This document shows, in pieces, positions 1-8,245 of a stretch of DNA of 64,000 bases. The translations under genes were made by a program, and so were the position numbers. The stretch is from Bacteriovorax sp037444575 (GTDB lineage: Bacteria; Bdellovibrionota; Bacteriovoracia; Bacteriovoracales; Bacteriovoracaceae). The DNA is taken from positions 124,001-188,000 of the forward strand of contig JBBIME010000005.1 of assembly GCA_037444575.1 (NCBI GenBank), given 5' to 3'. The notes beneath the pieces were generated by a model that searched no databases, was not told the origin of the DNA, and worked only from the letters and a program-made list of their open reading frames with translations. Each line of letters starts with the position of its first letter. Positions within the stretch are counted from its first letter, which is position 1.

Positions 1-398
1 AAAAAAAGATCCGTTGGACCGTAGTCCGTTACGACTTGAATGCGAAGAGGAGTTGCTGAATCAGTAAGAGAACCAAAGCTGAAAACAGAATTTGGATTCT
101 TCATTTCAGTAACAGAGAGATCATTGTTGATTTTAAATTCAAATCCATCTTTTTTAAGAGTATTTGATGTAATTGTCATTGGCTGTGGAGCTGCTGTTGC
201 CCCTGTAGCACTCAATGTAGCTGGAGTTGCTGTCGAAGAAGTTTTTTCTTCAGCTTTAGCCGCAGTAGCTTCTTGCTTTACAGTAGATTTAAGAGTGTTT
301 TCAGTATTTTTTGGAGCAAAGAAATATTGCCAACCAAAAAGAACAATACCAGAGAGAAGAACGGCAACAAATGCGCGCTTTTGATCAGAATTTAACAT
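1..398 (-). CDS. yidC: Membrane protein insertase YidC, N-terminal part (cut by window edge)
   Basis: The minus strand reads an open frame from ATG at 398 to the window edge (about 132 residues). It opens MLNSDQKRAFVAVLLSGIVL, the N-terminal membrane anchor typical of Gram-negative YidC, followed by a low-complexity Ala/Thr/Glu linker and the beginning of the periplasmic P1 domain. YidC inserts proteins, including F0 subunits, into the inner membrane. It is the last visible gene of the rpmH-rnpA-yidD-yidC cluster and starts 18 bp after yidD. The insertase core lies outside the window. Confidence 0.9.
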   Translation of the reverse strand, partial: MLNSDQKRAFVAVLLSGIVLFGWQYFFAPKNTENTLKSTVKQEATAAKAEEKTSSTATPATLSATGATAAPQPMTITSNTLKKDGFEFKINNDLSVTEMKNPNSVFSFGSLTDSATPLRIQVVTDYGPTDLF

Positions 399-416
399 GA
401 AAAAAACTCCAATAAA

Positions 417-632
417 TTATTGCTTAGGAACGGGATCGTGGCCGCCTTCGCAAAAGGGATGACATCTAATTATTCGTCGTGATGAATACCATAGAGCGCG
501 ATGAATTGGAAACTGTTGAAAGCACTCTTTTGAATATTCCGAACAACTCGGATAAAAGCGACATTTCGGTCCCAATAATGGCGAGATAAAATATTGATAA
601 AATCGAATGGGAAGAATAAATAAATTTTTCAT
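417..632 (-). CDS. yidD: Membrane protein insertion efficiency factor YidD
   Basis: A 71-residue protein with the YidD signature: an N-terminal amphipathic/hydrophobic segment (FILPIRFYQYFISPLLG), the cysteine-containing CRFYPSCSEYS motif near residues 24-34, and a RRIIRCHPFCEGGHDPVP tail. YidD is membrane-associated and assists YidC-dependent insertion. Its start overlaps the rnpA stop by 4 bp (ATGA), indicating translational coupling, and yidC follows immediately. Length and position match the family. Confidence 0.95.
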   Translation of the reverse strand: MKNLFILPIRFYQYFISPLLGPKCRFYPSCSEYSKECFQQFPIHRALWYSSRRIIRCHPFCEGGHDPVPKQ

Positions 633-1006
633 TGTCCCCTATTGATTTGGCGATGAAGATAATAAAAAAACTCATCTATGTTTTTTAAGAGTGACTGCTC
701 TTTTAGATCCTGGCTCCCATTAACAAGTTCACGGTTCCAAGAAACAACAAAAAGAATATCAGTCCCCAAGAACTTATACTTAGATTGACGGAAATATTCA
801 CGGATCAATCGCTTTAAACGATTGCGATCGTGAGCCTTTCCAATTTTTTTTGGAACGCTCAAACCAATGCGAGTTTGATTAAAAGAATTTCTCTTATAAT
901 AGATGATTAATGAGGGCTTTTTGAACGAAAGAGAATCGACTTTAAGCTCAGAAAAATCGCTGGCCGAGAGAAGGCGAAATTTTTTTTCAAACCGACTATC
1001 GGCCAC
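629..1006 (-). CDS. rnpA: Ribonuclease P protein component
   Basis: A 125-residue basic protein that binds RNase P RNA and helps process tRNA 5' ends. The family signature is visible as IGLSVPKKIGKAHDRNRLKRLIREYFR (about residues 47-73), including the conserved RNR motif. The start is GTG at 1006, seven bases after the rpmH stop. It overlaps yidD by 4 bp. The gene lies in the rpmH-rnpA-yidD-yidC order widely conserved next to dnaA. Confidence 0.95.
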   Translation of the reverse strand: MADSRFEKKFRLLSASDFSELKVDSLSFKKPSLIIYYKRNSFNQTRIGLSVPKKIGKAHDRNRLKRLIREYFRQSKYKFLGTDILFVVSWNRELVNGSQDLKEQSLLKNIDEFFYYLHRQINRGQ

Positions 1007-1012
1007 AAACTA

Positions 1013-1165
1013 TTACTTAGTACTAGAAGATACTGTTAAGCGAGCGCGACCTTTTGCTCTTCTTGCTTTAATTACATTCTTCCCGCCTGGACTAGCCATT
1101 CTTTTAAGGAATCCATGTACTCTTAATCTTTTTAATTTTTTTGGTTGCCACGTTCTTTTGCTCAT
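1013..1165 (-). CDS. rpmH: 50S ribosomal protein L34
   Basis: A 50-residue, very basic ORF read from ATG at 1165 to TAA at 1013. It starts MSKRTWQPKKLKRLRVHGF and contains the L34 pattern KRMASPGGKNVIKARRAKGRARL. Bacterial L34 is normally 44-50 residues. It is the first gene of the minus-strand cluster and diverges from dnaA. A promoter-like element lies about 45 bp upstream. Confidence 0.95.
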   Translation of the reverse strand: MSKRTWQPKKLKRLRVHGFLKRMASPGGKNVIKARRAKGRARLTVSSSTK

Positions 1166-1209
1166 TTAGCTATCCTCTAAAAAACACAATAAAATATTGA
1201 AGAGATACG

Positions 1210-1236
1210 ATTATATTTTCTTTTGTGAAAGGTCAA
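1210..1236 (-). promoter_or_regulatory. Candidate sigma-70 promoter of rpmH-rnpA-yidD-yidC
   Basis: On the minus strand TTGACC (1236-1231) is followed after 15 bp by a perfect TATAAT (1215-1210). The start site would fall near 1203, giving a leader of roughly 40 nt before rpmH. The hexamers are good but the spacer is shorter than the usual 17 bp, so this is a candidate only. Confidence 0.5.
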
Positions 1237-1256
1237 TCATAAACAGGCCGCGTCAG

Positions 1257-1285
1257 TTGTAAGAAAATGTGAAATTATGTTTTAT
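1257..1285 (+). promoter_or_regulatory. Weak candidate dnaA promoter
   Basis: TTGTAA (1257-1262) and TTTTAT (1280-1285) are separated by 17 bp and would start a transcript about 65 nt before the dnaA ATG. Both hexamers deviate from consensus. No DnaA box was noticed in this divergent region. Confidence 0.3.
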
Positions 1286-1356
1286 TGCTATTAACTTTGG
1301 GGCCATGCTACATCTTTCCACCACAGAATTTTTGGCAGACTTTCGGAGCACACACA

Positions 1357-2892
1357 ATGGCGCATGATTTTCCATTCGATCATTTCCTAAAACTTGGTAA
1401 TTCGGGCTCTTTTAATCATTTTTCGACGGATTTATCTAATAGTTTAGAAAATTCTAGCAACCAAGCTTTTCCAGAAGAAGAGTTAAGTGCTATAAATCAC
1501 GAAGTTCTCAATCATTTAAAGACAATTGTTCCGGATCTTAAGTTTAAAACTTATTTTGAAAACAACTTAGAGCTTAAAACTATCAATGAAGGCTCTGTTG
1601 AATTTGAAGTTAAAACAGCTTTCATTAAAAAATCAGTAGAATCTTATAAAGAAGAGATCGCTAAAGCATTATTTAATGTTTTAGGTACTCAGTATGAAAT
1701 CCTAATTGATAGCAAAGACCAAAATGAAAATATGGCTGGAGGATTCGCTCCTTCTTCAAATAAGTCATTCAGTGATGTTAAGTTCACGTTAGATCTTACT
1801 CCAACTAAAGACGATTTGGCGGCAAAGGCCCAAGCTCAATACATTGAGCACATGAACCCAAACCAATCGGGAATCATTATCGATCGCTCGAAAACTTTTG
1901 ATAATTTCATCGTTGGTCCAACAAATAATATGGCCCAAGCGGCTTCAAAAGCTGTTGCTCAAAACCCTGGCAAAAATGGAAAATATCCTTCTTTATATGT
2001 TCACAGCAATTCAGGACTCGGCAAAACTCACCTTCTTCACGCTGTAGCCAATGAAATTAATGAAAAACATCCAAATTTAACTGTGTGCTTAATTACTGCA
2101 CGCGATTTTATGGATGAAATGATCACACTCATGAAAAACAACAGAATTAATGAGTTTGTTAAAAAATACACTGAAAAAATTGATGTCCTTATGATCGATG
2201 ACATCCATGAGTTGAAAAACAAAGAAGGAACGCAAGATCAGTTCTTCCATGTCTTCAATGAAATGCATAATAAAGGTAAGCAACTTATCTTTACTTCTGA
2301 TAAACGCCCTAAAGAAATTGACGGTATCTCAGAGCGTATTAAAACGCGTCTTCAATGGGGACTTGTTGTTGATATTCAACCGCCAGATTTAGAAACGAGA
2401 ATTGCTATTTTACGACGTAAAATGGAAGCTCTTGATCTTTACGTGACTGAAGACGTTTTAACATTAATTGCTTCAAGAATTAAAACAAACATCAGAGAGC
2501 TAGAAGGATCCTTAGTAAGACTTAAGGCCGTTAGCGAACTCATGAACGTGGAAATTGAAATTGATCTTGTAAAAGAGCAATTAATGCTTCCAAACAATGA
2601 AGCAGAAAAAGAAATTTCAATTGAATATGTTGCAAAGGCAACCGCTCAGTACTTTAGAATTCCTCTGGCCGATTTAAAATCAAAAGGAAGAAGCCAGGAC
2701 ATCACTAAAGCTCGCCATATAGCCATGTATTTGGCCCGTAAAGTGGTCAATGCCAAACAACAAGAGATTGGGGCGTTCTTTGGTGGAAGAGACCATTCAT
2801 CAGTCATTCATGCGGTAAACACGATTGCTGATAAAGTAAAAACGGACTCCTCTTTGGCAAAAGACATAAATGCGATTGAATCGAATTTATAA
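1357..2892 (+). CDS. dnaA: Chromosomal replication initiator DnaA
   Basis: A 511-residue AAA+ initiator that binds DnaA boxes and opens the origin. The ATG at 1357 is chosen because GGAG lies 8 bp upstream and the protein then begins MAHDFPFDHF; an in-frame start at 1285 would add 24 residues with no ribosome site. Domain I/II covers residues 1-185. Walker A GLGKT is at 220-224, Walker B DD at 281-282, and the C-terminal DnaA signature GGRDHSSVIHAVNTI begins at residue 476. A rho-independent terminator and a DnaA-box cluster follow directly, so the origin lies between dnaA and dnaN. Confidence 0.97.
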   Translation: MAHDFPFDHFLKLGNSGSFNHFSTDLSNSLENSSNQAFPEEELSAINHEVLNHLKTIVPDLKFKTYFENNLELKTINEGSVEFEVKTAFIKKSVESYKEEIAKALFNVLGTQYEILIDSKDQNENMAGGFAPSSNKSFSDVKFTLDLTPTKDDLAAKAQAQYIEHMNPNQSGIIIDRSKTFDNFIVGPTNNMAQAASKAVAQNPGKNGKYPSLYVHSNSGLGKTHLLHAVANEINEKHPNLTVCLITARDFMDEMITLMKNNRINEFVKKYTEKIDVLMIDDIHELKNKEGTQDQFFHVFNEMHNKGKQLIFTSDKRPKEIDGISERIKTRLQWGLVVDIQPPDLETRIAILRRKMEALDLYVTEDVLTLIASRIKTNIRELEGSLVRLKAVSELMNVEIEIDLVKEQLMLPNNEAEKEISIEYVAKATAQYFRIPLADLKSKGRSQDITKARHIAMYLARKVVNAKQQEIGAFFGGRDHSSVIHAVNTIADKVKTDSSLAKDINAIESNL

Positions 2893-2922
2893 AGAATAAG
2901 AATTTAATTGAGAAAGATAATT

Positions 2923-2949
2923 AAAGGGCCAGTGATGGCCCTTTTTTTA
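2923..2949 (+). terminator. Rho-independent terminator of dnaA
   Basis: An 8-bp stem AAAGGGCC / GGCCCTTT with a 6-nt loop is followed by a T run. It sits 30 bp after the dnaA stop and separates dnaA transcription from the origin region. Confidence 0.85.
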
Positions 2950-3400
2950 TATTCAAGGTGAAAAATTTTGAGCTTATCCACAAAACTGTTCACATCTACT
3001 TAACAGAGTTATCCACAAAAAAATGGTGGATAACCAATGGAAAACTTGCTCTTTTCATTTGCTTGATAAACAATAACTTCGAAGAACAAGTTTTCCACAA
3101 AAATTTTTCCACATTGTGAATAATTTTGTGAATAAAAATAATAAAACAGGTAAGCATGGCCCATTTTGGGACCAAAAAATAAAGCATGTGAAAAGGCCGT
3201 TAATAAAATGTGAGTTAGACGGTAATTTTAGGACAAATAATAAGAATATGCGTCTAAATTTCTCTTAAAGCTCAAAGGTTGTTAAAAGTAATTAATATAA
3301 ACAAATAAGTTAATAAGTTGAAATTGTAAGTCTTTTATATATTTTCCACTTATCCACACTGTAATAATAAAAGTATTAATAATAATAAATAATATAAGAA
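2950..3400. other. Probable chromosomal origin oriC with DnaA-box array
   Basis: The 608-bp dnaA-dnaN gap has no credible gene. Perfect DnaA boxes TTATCCACA occur at 2974-2982, 3009-3017 and 3350-3358. One-mismatch boxes occur at 3025-3033 (reverse), 3091-3099, 3105-3113, 3115-3123 (reverse) and 3127-3135 (reverse). The last perfect box is followed directly by an extremely AT-rich tract (about 3360-3400) made largely of TAA triplets, a good candidate for the duplex-unwinding element. The region between 3136 and 3340 is AT-rich with no clear boxes. The position next to dnaA fits many bacterial origins. Confidence 0.85.
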
Positions 3401-3500
3401 AGAAGATTATCCTAAACTTCACAGTCTGAAGACCCAGTGAAGCTTGATTTCACTTGTAGATAACGTTAAAAATTAGAAAATATATTTATCGGAAAAAATT

Positions 3501-4616
3501 ATGTTAGTTAGAATTCCTGTAGCTGAATTAAAAGAAACTCTTAATAAAATTCTAAGTGTTGTAGATAAAAAAAATACTCGATTAATACTAAATTTTATTC
3601 AAATCCAAGCTTACGAAAATCGAATTGAACTATCAGCTACTGATCTAGAAGTATCAGCAAAGTTAACAACTCAATGTCATGTGGAAAAACCAGGTACATT
3701 TTGTGTAAATGCCAAAAATATATTTGATATTGTAAAAGAACTTCCAGATAAAGAATTAGTAATTGAACTACAAGAAGGATCTAATAGTTTAAAGCTTACT
3801 TGTGACAATATTAATTTTACTCTTTTGATCTATACCAGTGAAGAATTTCCACATCTACAATTTGGAACATCTGGAAATGAATTCAAATTAAATTCAAATC
3901 AGATAATTGAAATTATCAACAAAACTTCTCATGCAATCTCAAATGATGAAACGAGATTATTTTTAAATGGTATCTATCTACAAGAAGTAGATGGAAAACT
4001 TAGATCGGTAGCAACAGATGGTTACCGACTAGCACTTATTGAAACTGATTTAAGCAATAACAAAATTGAAGCTCTAATTAATGGGATTATTATTCCTAAA
4101 AAAGGTGTTTCAGAACTTAAGAAAATTGCAGAAGCGTATCCAGATAAAGAGATTAGTATTTCTGTTGATGAATCTTTTATCTATTTAAATGCTAATAACA
4201 CTTACCTTCTGGCCATTAGATTGATTGCAAAAGAATATTTGAAGTATCAAGCGGTCATTCCTAAAAAAACAACATTCCATGCTGATGTTGAAAGAGGAGC
4301 TTTTTTAAATGCTGTGAGAAGAATTAAAATCATGGCAAATGAAAGATCTAACGGTGTGAAACTTATCTTAAAAGAAAATGAAATGATCGTAGCTGCTAAT
4401 CACCCATCTTTAGGGGAGGCACAGGAAAAAATTAATATTCATTATTCTGGTAAAGAATTTGAAATTGGTTTCAATGCTAAATTTTTAATTGATACACTTT
4501 CAATTTTTGGAGATGAAGAAATTAGAATGGAATTTAACAATGAATTAAGTCCAGTAGCTATTAAATCTTCTAAGAATCAAAATTACTTATGCATCATCAT
4601 GCCACTTAAGTTGTAA
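3501..4616 (+). CDS. dnaN: DNA polymerase III beta subunit (sliding clamp)
   Basis: A 371-residue protein, the usual length for the clamp that encircles DNA and tethers polymerase III. Three repeated clamp folds are expected. Recognisable blocks are the N-terminal IQAYENRIELSATDLEVS, the central RLFLNGIYLQEVDGKLRSVATDGYRLA (about residues 151-178), and the C-terminal ending YLCIIMPLKL typical of DnaN. It follows the origin and precedes recF by 9 bp. The ribosome-binding site is weak. Confidence 0.97.
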   Translation: MLVRIPVAELKETLNKILSVVDKKNTRLILNFIQIQAYENRIELSATDLEVSAKLTTQCHVEKPGTFCVNAKNIFDIVKELPDKELVIELQEGSNSLKLTCDNINFTLLIYTSEEFPHLQFGTSGNEFKLNSNQIIEIINKTSHAISNDETRLFLNGIYLQEVDGKLRSVATDGYRLALIETDLSNNKIEALINGIIIPKKGVSELKKIAEAYPDKEISISVDESFIYLNANNTYLLAIRLIAKEYLKYQAVIPKKTTFHADVERGAFLNAVRRIKIMANERSNGVKLILKENEMIVAANHPSLGEAQEKINIHYSGKEFEIGFNAKFLIDTLSIFGDEEIRMEFNNELSPVAIKSSKNQNYLCIIMPLKL

Positions 4617-4625
4617 TTAAAAAAA

Positions 4626-5723
4626 ATGAGTAACTTTAAAATTTCTAAATTGCAGGTCACAAATTTTAGAAATTTAAATCCTGATATTATTTCGTTTTCA
4701 AATGGTATCAATTGCATACTTGGTGAAAATGGAAACGGTAAAACTAATATCCTTGAAGCAATCAATGTATTAGCGACAAAAAAATCATTTCGTAAAAATA
4801 CAAGTTTTCCACAATTTCTAAGTATTGATGGTGAAAAACCTGAAATAATATTTTCATCTGTTTTTGAAAATCAAAATTTAGACAAAATAAGCTACACATC
4901 TAAGATGACCCATGAATCCATTCTTTGGTTTTTAGATGGATCTCCTATTAAAAAGAAATTAGATATAAAAATCGTTTTTATAAATCCATTTGATTCATAT
5001 GGTTTTCACAACAATGCCAGCGATCGCAGAGAGTGGATTGATTATTTTCTAAGTCAGCTGGATGACACTTATAAAAAGAGTTTGAGTAAATACAATCAAG
5101 CTTTGCGCTTTAGAAATACATTGCTTTCTAAGAAGCCTTCGAAGTTTAAAGAACAAATTATTGCATCTGATGGTGAATTAAGTATGCTGTCTATGTACCT
5201 GACAGCGAGAAGAGTTGAATTCCTGAGAGAAATTGAACCCTTTATTGGCGAGACGTTTCAAAAAATCTTTTCAGAAAAGCATAATCTGCAAATCAATCTT
5301 GATTCACGCATAATTAATTTATCCGCCGTAAATGTGCAGAAAATTTTTCTTAACAACCTGGAAACAGATTGCGAAAGAGGTCATACATCATACGGTCCAC
5401 ACAAAGATGACTACGTGCTTCTTTTTGATGGTTTAAATTCTTTTGATTTCTGTTCTTTGGGTCAGCAAAAAATGAGTTATTTAAGCCTGTTATTTGCCTA
5501 TATAGAGCTTTTTCGGTATAAATATATGTCCTACCCCATCGTACTAATTGACGACGTTTCTGGCGAGCTAGATCAGTATCGATGGCGAAGACTCGTGGAG
5601 TATTTAGAAAAACGTGAATTTCAAGTTTTGATAACTACGGCCAACGAAAAATTTAAGGAAGAATTAGACCGAATTAGCGGAGCCAACAAGATTCACATTA
5701 AGAACGGCTCAGTCATTCACTAA
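4626..5723 (+). CDS. recF: DNA replication and repair protein RecF
   Basis: A 365-residue SMC-like ATPase that loads RecA at gaps. It begins with the family motif LQVTNFRNL and has Walker A GENGNGKTN at residues 33-41. The ABC signature region is SLGQQKMSYLSLLFAYIELF, and Walker B is PIVLIDDVSGELD. It lies between dnaN and gyrB in the conserved origin cluster. Length and motif order are normal. Confidence 0.95.
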   Translation: MSNFKISKLQVTNFRNLNPDIISFSNGINCILGENGNGKTNILEAINVLATKKSFRKNTSFPQFLSIDGEKPEIIFSSVFENQNLDKISYTSKMTHESILWFLDGSPIKKKLDIKIVFINPFDSYGFHNNASDRREWIDYFLSQLDDTYKKSLSKYNQALRFRNTLLSKKPSKFKEQIIASDGELSMLSMYLTARRVEFLREIEPFIGETFQKIFSEKHNLQINLDSRIINLSAVNVQKIFLNNLETDCERGHTSYGPHKDDYVLLFDGLNSFDFCSLGQQKMSYLSLLFAYIELFRYKYMSYPIVLIDDVSGELDQYRWRRLVEYLEKREFQVLITTANEKFKEELDRISGANKIHIKNGSVIH

Positions 5724-5766
5724 AACTTCTCTCTCAAAAAATGGAATTATTTAGAGGAGTACCGCT

Positions 5767-8220
5767 TTGGAAAACAATCAACCCGAATCTATTTCAAAAG
5801 TAAACACTGAGTATGGTTCAAATCAGATTAAAGTTCTTGAAGGATTAGATGCCGTAAGAAAACGTCCTGGTATGTATATCGGAGACACTGGTGTACGCGG
5901 ACTTCACCACTGTGTGTATGAGATCGTAGATAACTCTGTCGATGAAGCACTTGCTGGTTATTGTACAGACATCAACGTTGTTATTCATATCGATAACTCT
6001 GTTTCAGTAACAGATAATGGTCGTGGGATTCCGACGGACATTCACCCTACAGAAGGAATTTCTGGTGCCGAGCTTGCTTATACTAAACTTCACGCAGGTG
6101 GAAAGTTTAACGAAGAAGGTGGGGCTTATAAAGTTTCTGGTGGATTGCACGGAGTTGGTGCCGCAGTAGTAAACGCACTTTCAAAATGGGTAAAACTAGA
6201 AATTAAAAAATACGGTAAACTTCATGAGTTAAATTTTGATCATGGTAAGGCCACTGACAAAATTAAAGAAATCGGTGTTCTTGAAAATCCAAAAGAAACT
6301 GGAACAAAGGTTACTTTTAAACCAGATAATGAAATTTTTGAATTCTATGAATTCAACTACGATACTCTTGCTAATAGATTCCGCGAGATGGCGTTTTTAA
6401 ATCGAGGCCTTCGAATCACGCTTAAAGATGAGAGAAGTGAAAAATCAGATAACTTCTTTTTTGAAGGTGGGATTTCTGAATTTGTTAATTATCTAAATCG
6501 CGCGAAAGCTCCAATTCATAAAAAAGTCATCTATTTCGTGCAAACAAAAGACGATTACGAAGCAGAAATTGCAATGCAATGGACTGATTCGTACAACGAA
6601 GTAATCACTTCATACGCAAACAATATTTCAACACCTGAAGGTGGAACTCACGTTTCGGGATTTAAAACTGCTCTTACTCGCGTGCTTAATAACTACGCAA
6701 AAGATAACAACCTCTTGAAAAATATTAAAATCGCTCTAACGGGTGATGATATGAGAGAAGGTTTAACTGCAGTTGTTTCTGTAAAACTAAAAGAACCACA
6801 ATTTGAAGGGCAGACAAAATCAAAACTTGGTAACTCTGAAGTTGAAGGGATTGTTAACTCACTTGTGGGTGAATCTTTCAAAACTTTCTTAGAAGAAAAT
6901 CCAGAAATTGGAAAAATGGTTATCAAAAAGTCCGTGGATGCAGCAGCAGCCAGAGAAGCAGCAAGACGAGCGCGTGAACTTACTCGCCGTAAAAACGTTT
7001 TAGAATTCTCAGGTCTTCCTGGGAAAATGGCAGATTGTCAGGAATCAGATCCTGCTCAATGTGAACTATATATCGTAGAAGGGGACTCTGCGGGCGGATC
7101 GGCAAAACAAGGGCGCGATCGCAGAGTACAAGCAGTTCTTCCACTAAAAGGGAAAATTCTTAACGTTGAAAAAGCTCGTTATGAAAAAATGTTAGCTTCT
7201 GAAGAGATTAAAAACTTTATTCAAGCGATTGGTACAGGTGTTGGTAAAGATACATTCAACATTGCCAAACTTCGCTACCATAAAATTATTATCATGACCG
7301 ATGCCGACGTCGACGGTTCTCACATTAGAACGTTGCTGTTAACTCTACTCTATCGCCAATTCCCGGAATTGATCGAACAAGGCTACATCTACATCGCTCA
7401 ACCACCTCTTTATAAATATAAAAAAGGAAAAATGGAAACGTACTTAAAAGACGATAAACGTCTGGAAGAGTATTTGATTAACAATGCAACAGTTGATTCA
7501 AAAATTAGTATCAATGGAGAACTAGTTTCTGGAGAAACTGCAAAGCTATTAATCAACAAAGAAAGCATGTATAGAAAAAATCTTTCATACTACGACACTC
7601 ATTACGATTCAGATCTTTTGAAAAAATTAATTGAAGATGGCGCTCTTAGATCAGACGACATGGCCAATAGACCAAAAGTCGAAGCAGAAGTTAAAAAACT
7701 TCTTGAGTACTTCAAAGGTTTAGAAACGCAATCATTAAAATATTACAGCATAGTAATTGAAGAAGATGCTGAAACAAAAGCTTGTTCATTAAGACTAAGC
7801 ATTAAAACAACATCTAGAACTAAGAAGTTCAAAGTTAGTCCAACTTTCATGAGATCGCCAGAATTCGCTGATCTTGTAAACAGCTTTGACGGTATCAAAA
7901 AATACAACAGTGCTACTTTTAAAATTGAACGCGAAAAAGACACAAGAGAATTTAATTCTCTAACAGCATTTTCTGAATTTGTTATCCAAGATGGAAAACA
8001 AGGCGCTTATATCCAACGTTATAAGGGACTAGGAGAAATGAACCCAGAGCAACTTTGGGAAACAACTATGAATCCAGCCAACAGAACTCTTCTTCAAGTA
8101 AAAATCGAAGACACTGTTGAAACTGATCAAGTGTTTACAGTTTTAATGGGTGATCAAGTTGAGCCAAGAAGAAAATTCGTTGAAGAAAATGCGCTCAACG
8201 CTCGTAACTTGGACATCTAA
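5767..8220 (+). CDS. gyrB: DNA gyrase subunit B
   Basis: An 817-residue ATPase subunit of gyrase. The start is TTG at 5767 with AGGAG about 10 bp upstream; no nearer ATG exists. The GHKL ATPase region shows DNSVDEALAGYC, TDNGRGIP and GGLHGVGAAVVNALS. The TOPRIM domain shows EGDSAGGSAKQGRDR from about residue 438 and the metal-binding DADVDGSH from about residue 512. The C-terminal block YKGLGEMNPEQLWETTM is intact. gyrA follows 25 bp downstream, so the two subunits are cotranscribed. Confidence 0.98.
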   Translation: MENNQPESISKVNTEYGSNQIKVLEGLDAVRKRPGMYIGDTGVRGLHHCVYEIVDNSVDEALAGYCTDINVVIHIDNSVSVTDNGRGIPTDIHPTEGISGAELAYTKLHAGGKFNEEGGAYKVSGGLHGVGAAVVNALSKWVKLEIKKYGKLHELNFDHGKATDKIKEIGVLENPKETGTKVTFKPDNEIFEFYEFNYDTLANRFREMAFLNRGLRITLKDERSEKSDNFFFEGGISEFVNYLNRAKAPIHKKVIYFVQTKDDYEAEIAMQWTDSYNEVITSYANNISTPEGGTHVSGFKTALTRVLNNYAKDNNLLKNIKIALTGDDMREGLTAVVSVKLKEPQFEGQTKSKLGNSEVEGIVNSLVGESFKTFLEENPEIGKMVIKKSVDAAAAREAARRARELTRRKNVLEFSGLPGKMADCQESDPAQCELYIVEGDSAGGSAKQGRDRRVQAVLPLKGKILNVEKARYEKMLASEEIKNFIQAIGTGVGKDTFNIAKLRYHKIIIMTDADVDGSHIRTLLLTLLYRQFPELIEQGYIYIAQPPLYKYKKGKMETYLKDDKRLEEYLINNATVDSKISINGELVSGETAKLLINKESMYRKNLSYYDTHYDSDLLKKLIEDGALRSDDMANRPKVEAEVKKLLEYFKGLETQSLKYYSIVIEEDAETKACSLRLSIKTTSRTKKFKVSPTFMRSPEFADLVNSFDGIKKYNSATFKIEREKDTREFNSLTAFSEFVIQDGKQGAYIQRYKGLGEMNPEQLWETTMNPANRTLLQVKIEDTVETDQVFTVLMGDQVEPRRKFVEENALNARNLDI

Positions 8221-8245
8221 GAATTTAATTTAAAGGTAAAAAAAT

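Noticed and set aside
40..384. Plus-strand open frame of 114 codons
   Set aside because: It is the antisense of the clear yidC N-terminus and resembles no protein.
903..1169. Plus-strand open frame of 88 codons
   Set aside because: Lies opposite rnpA and rpmH, both recognised by signature.
2996..3187. Minus-strand open frame of 63 codons in the origin
   Set aside because: It is made of DnaA boxes and AT-rich spacer, with no ribosome site and an implausible composition.
3360..3400. Firm call of a DnaA-trio element
   Set aside because: The triplets are present but their strand relative to the adjacent box does not clearly match the known arrangement.
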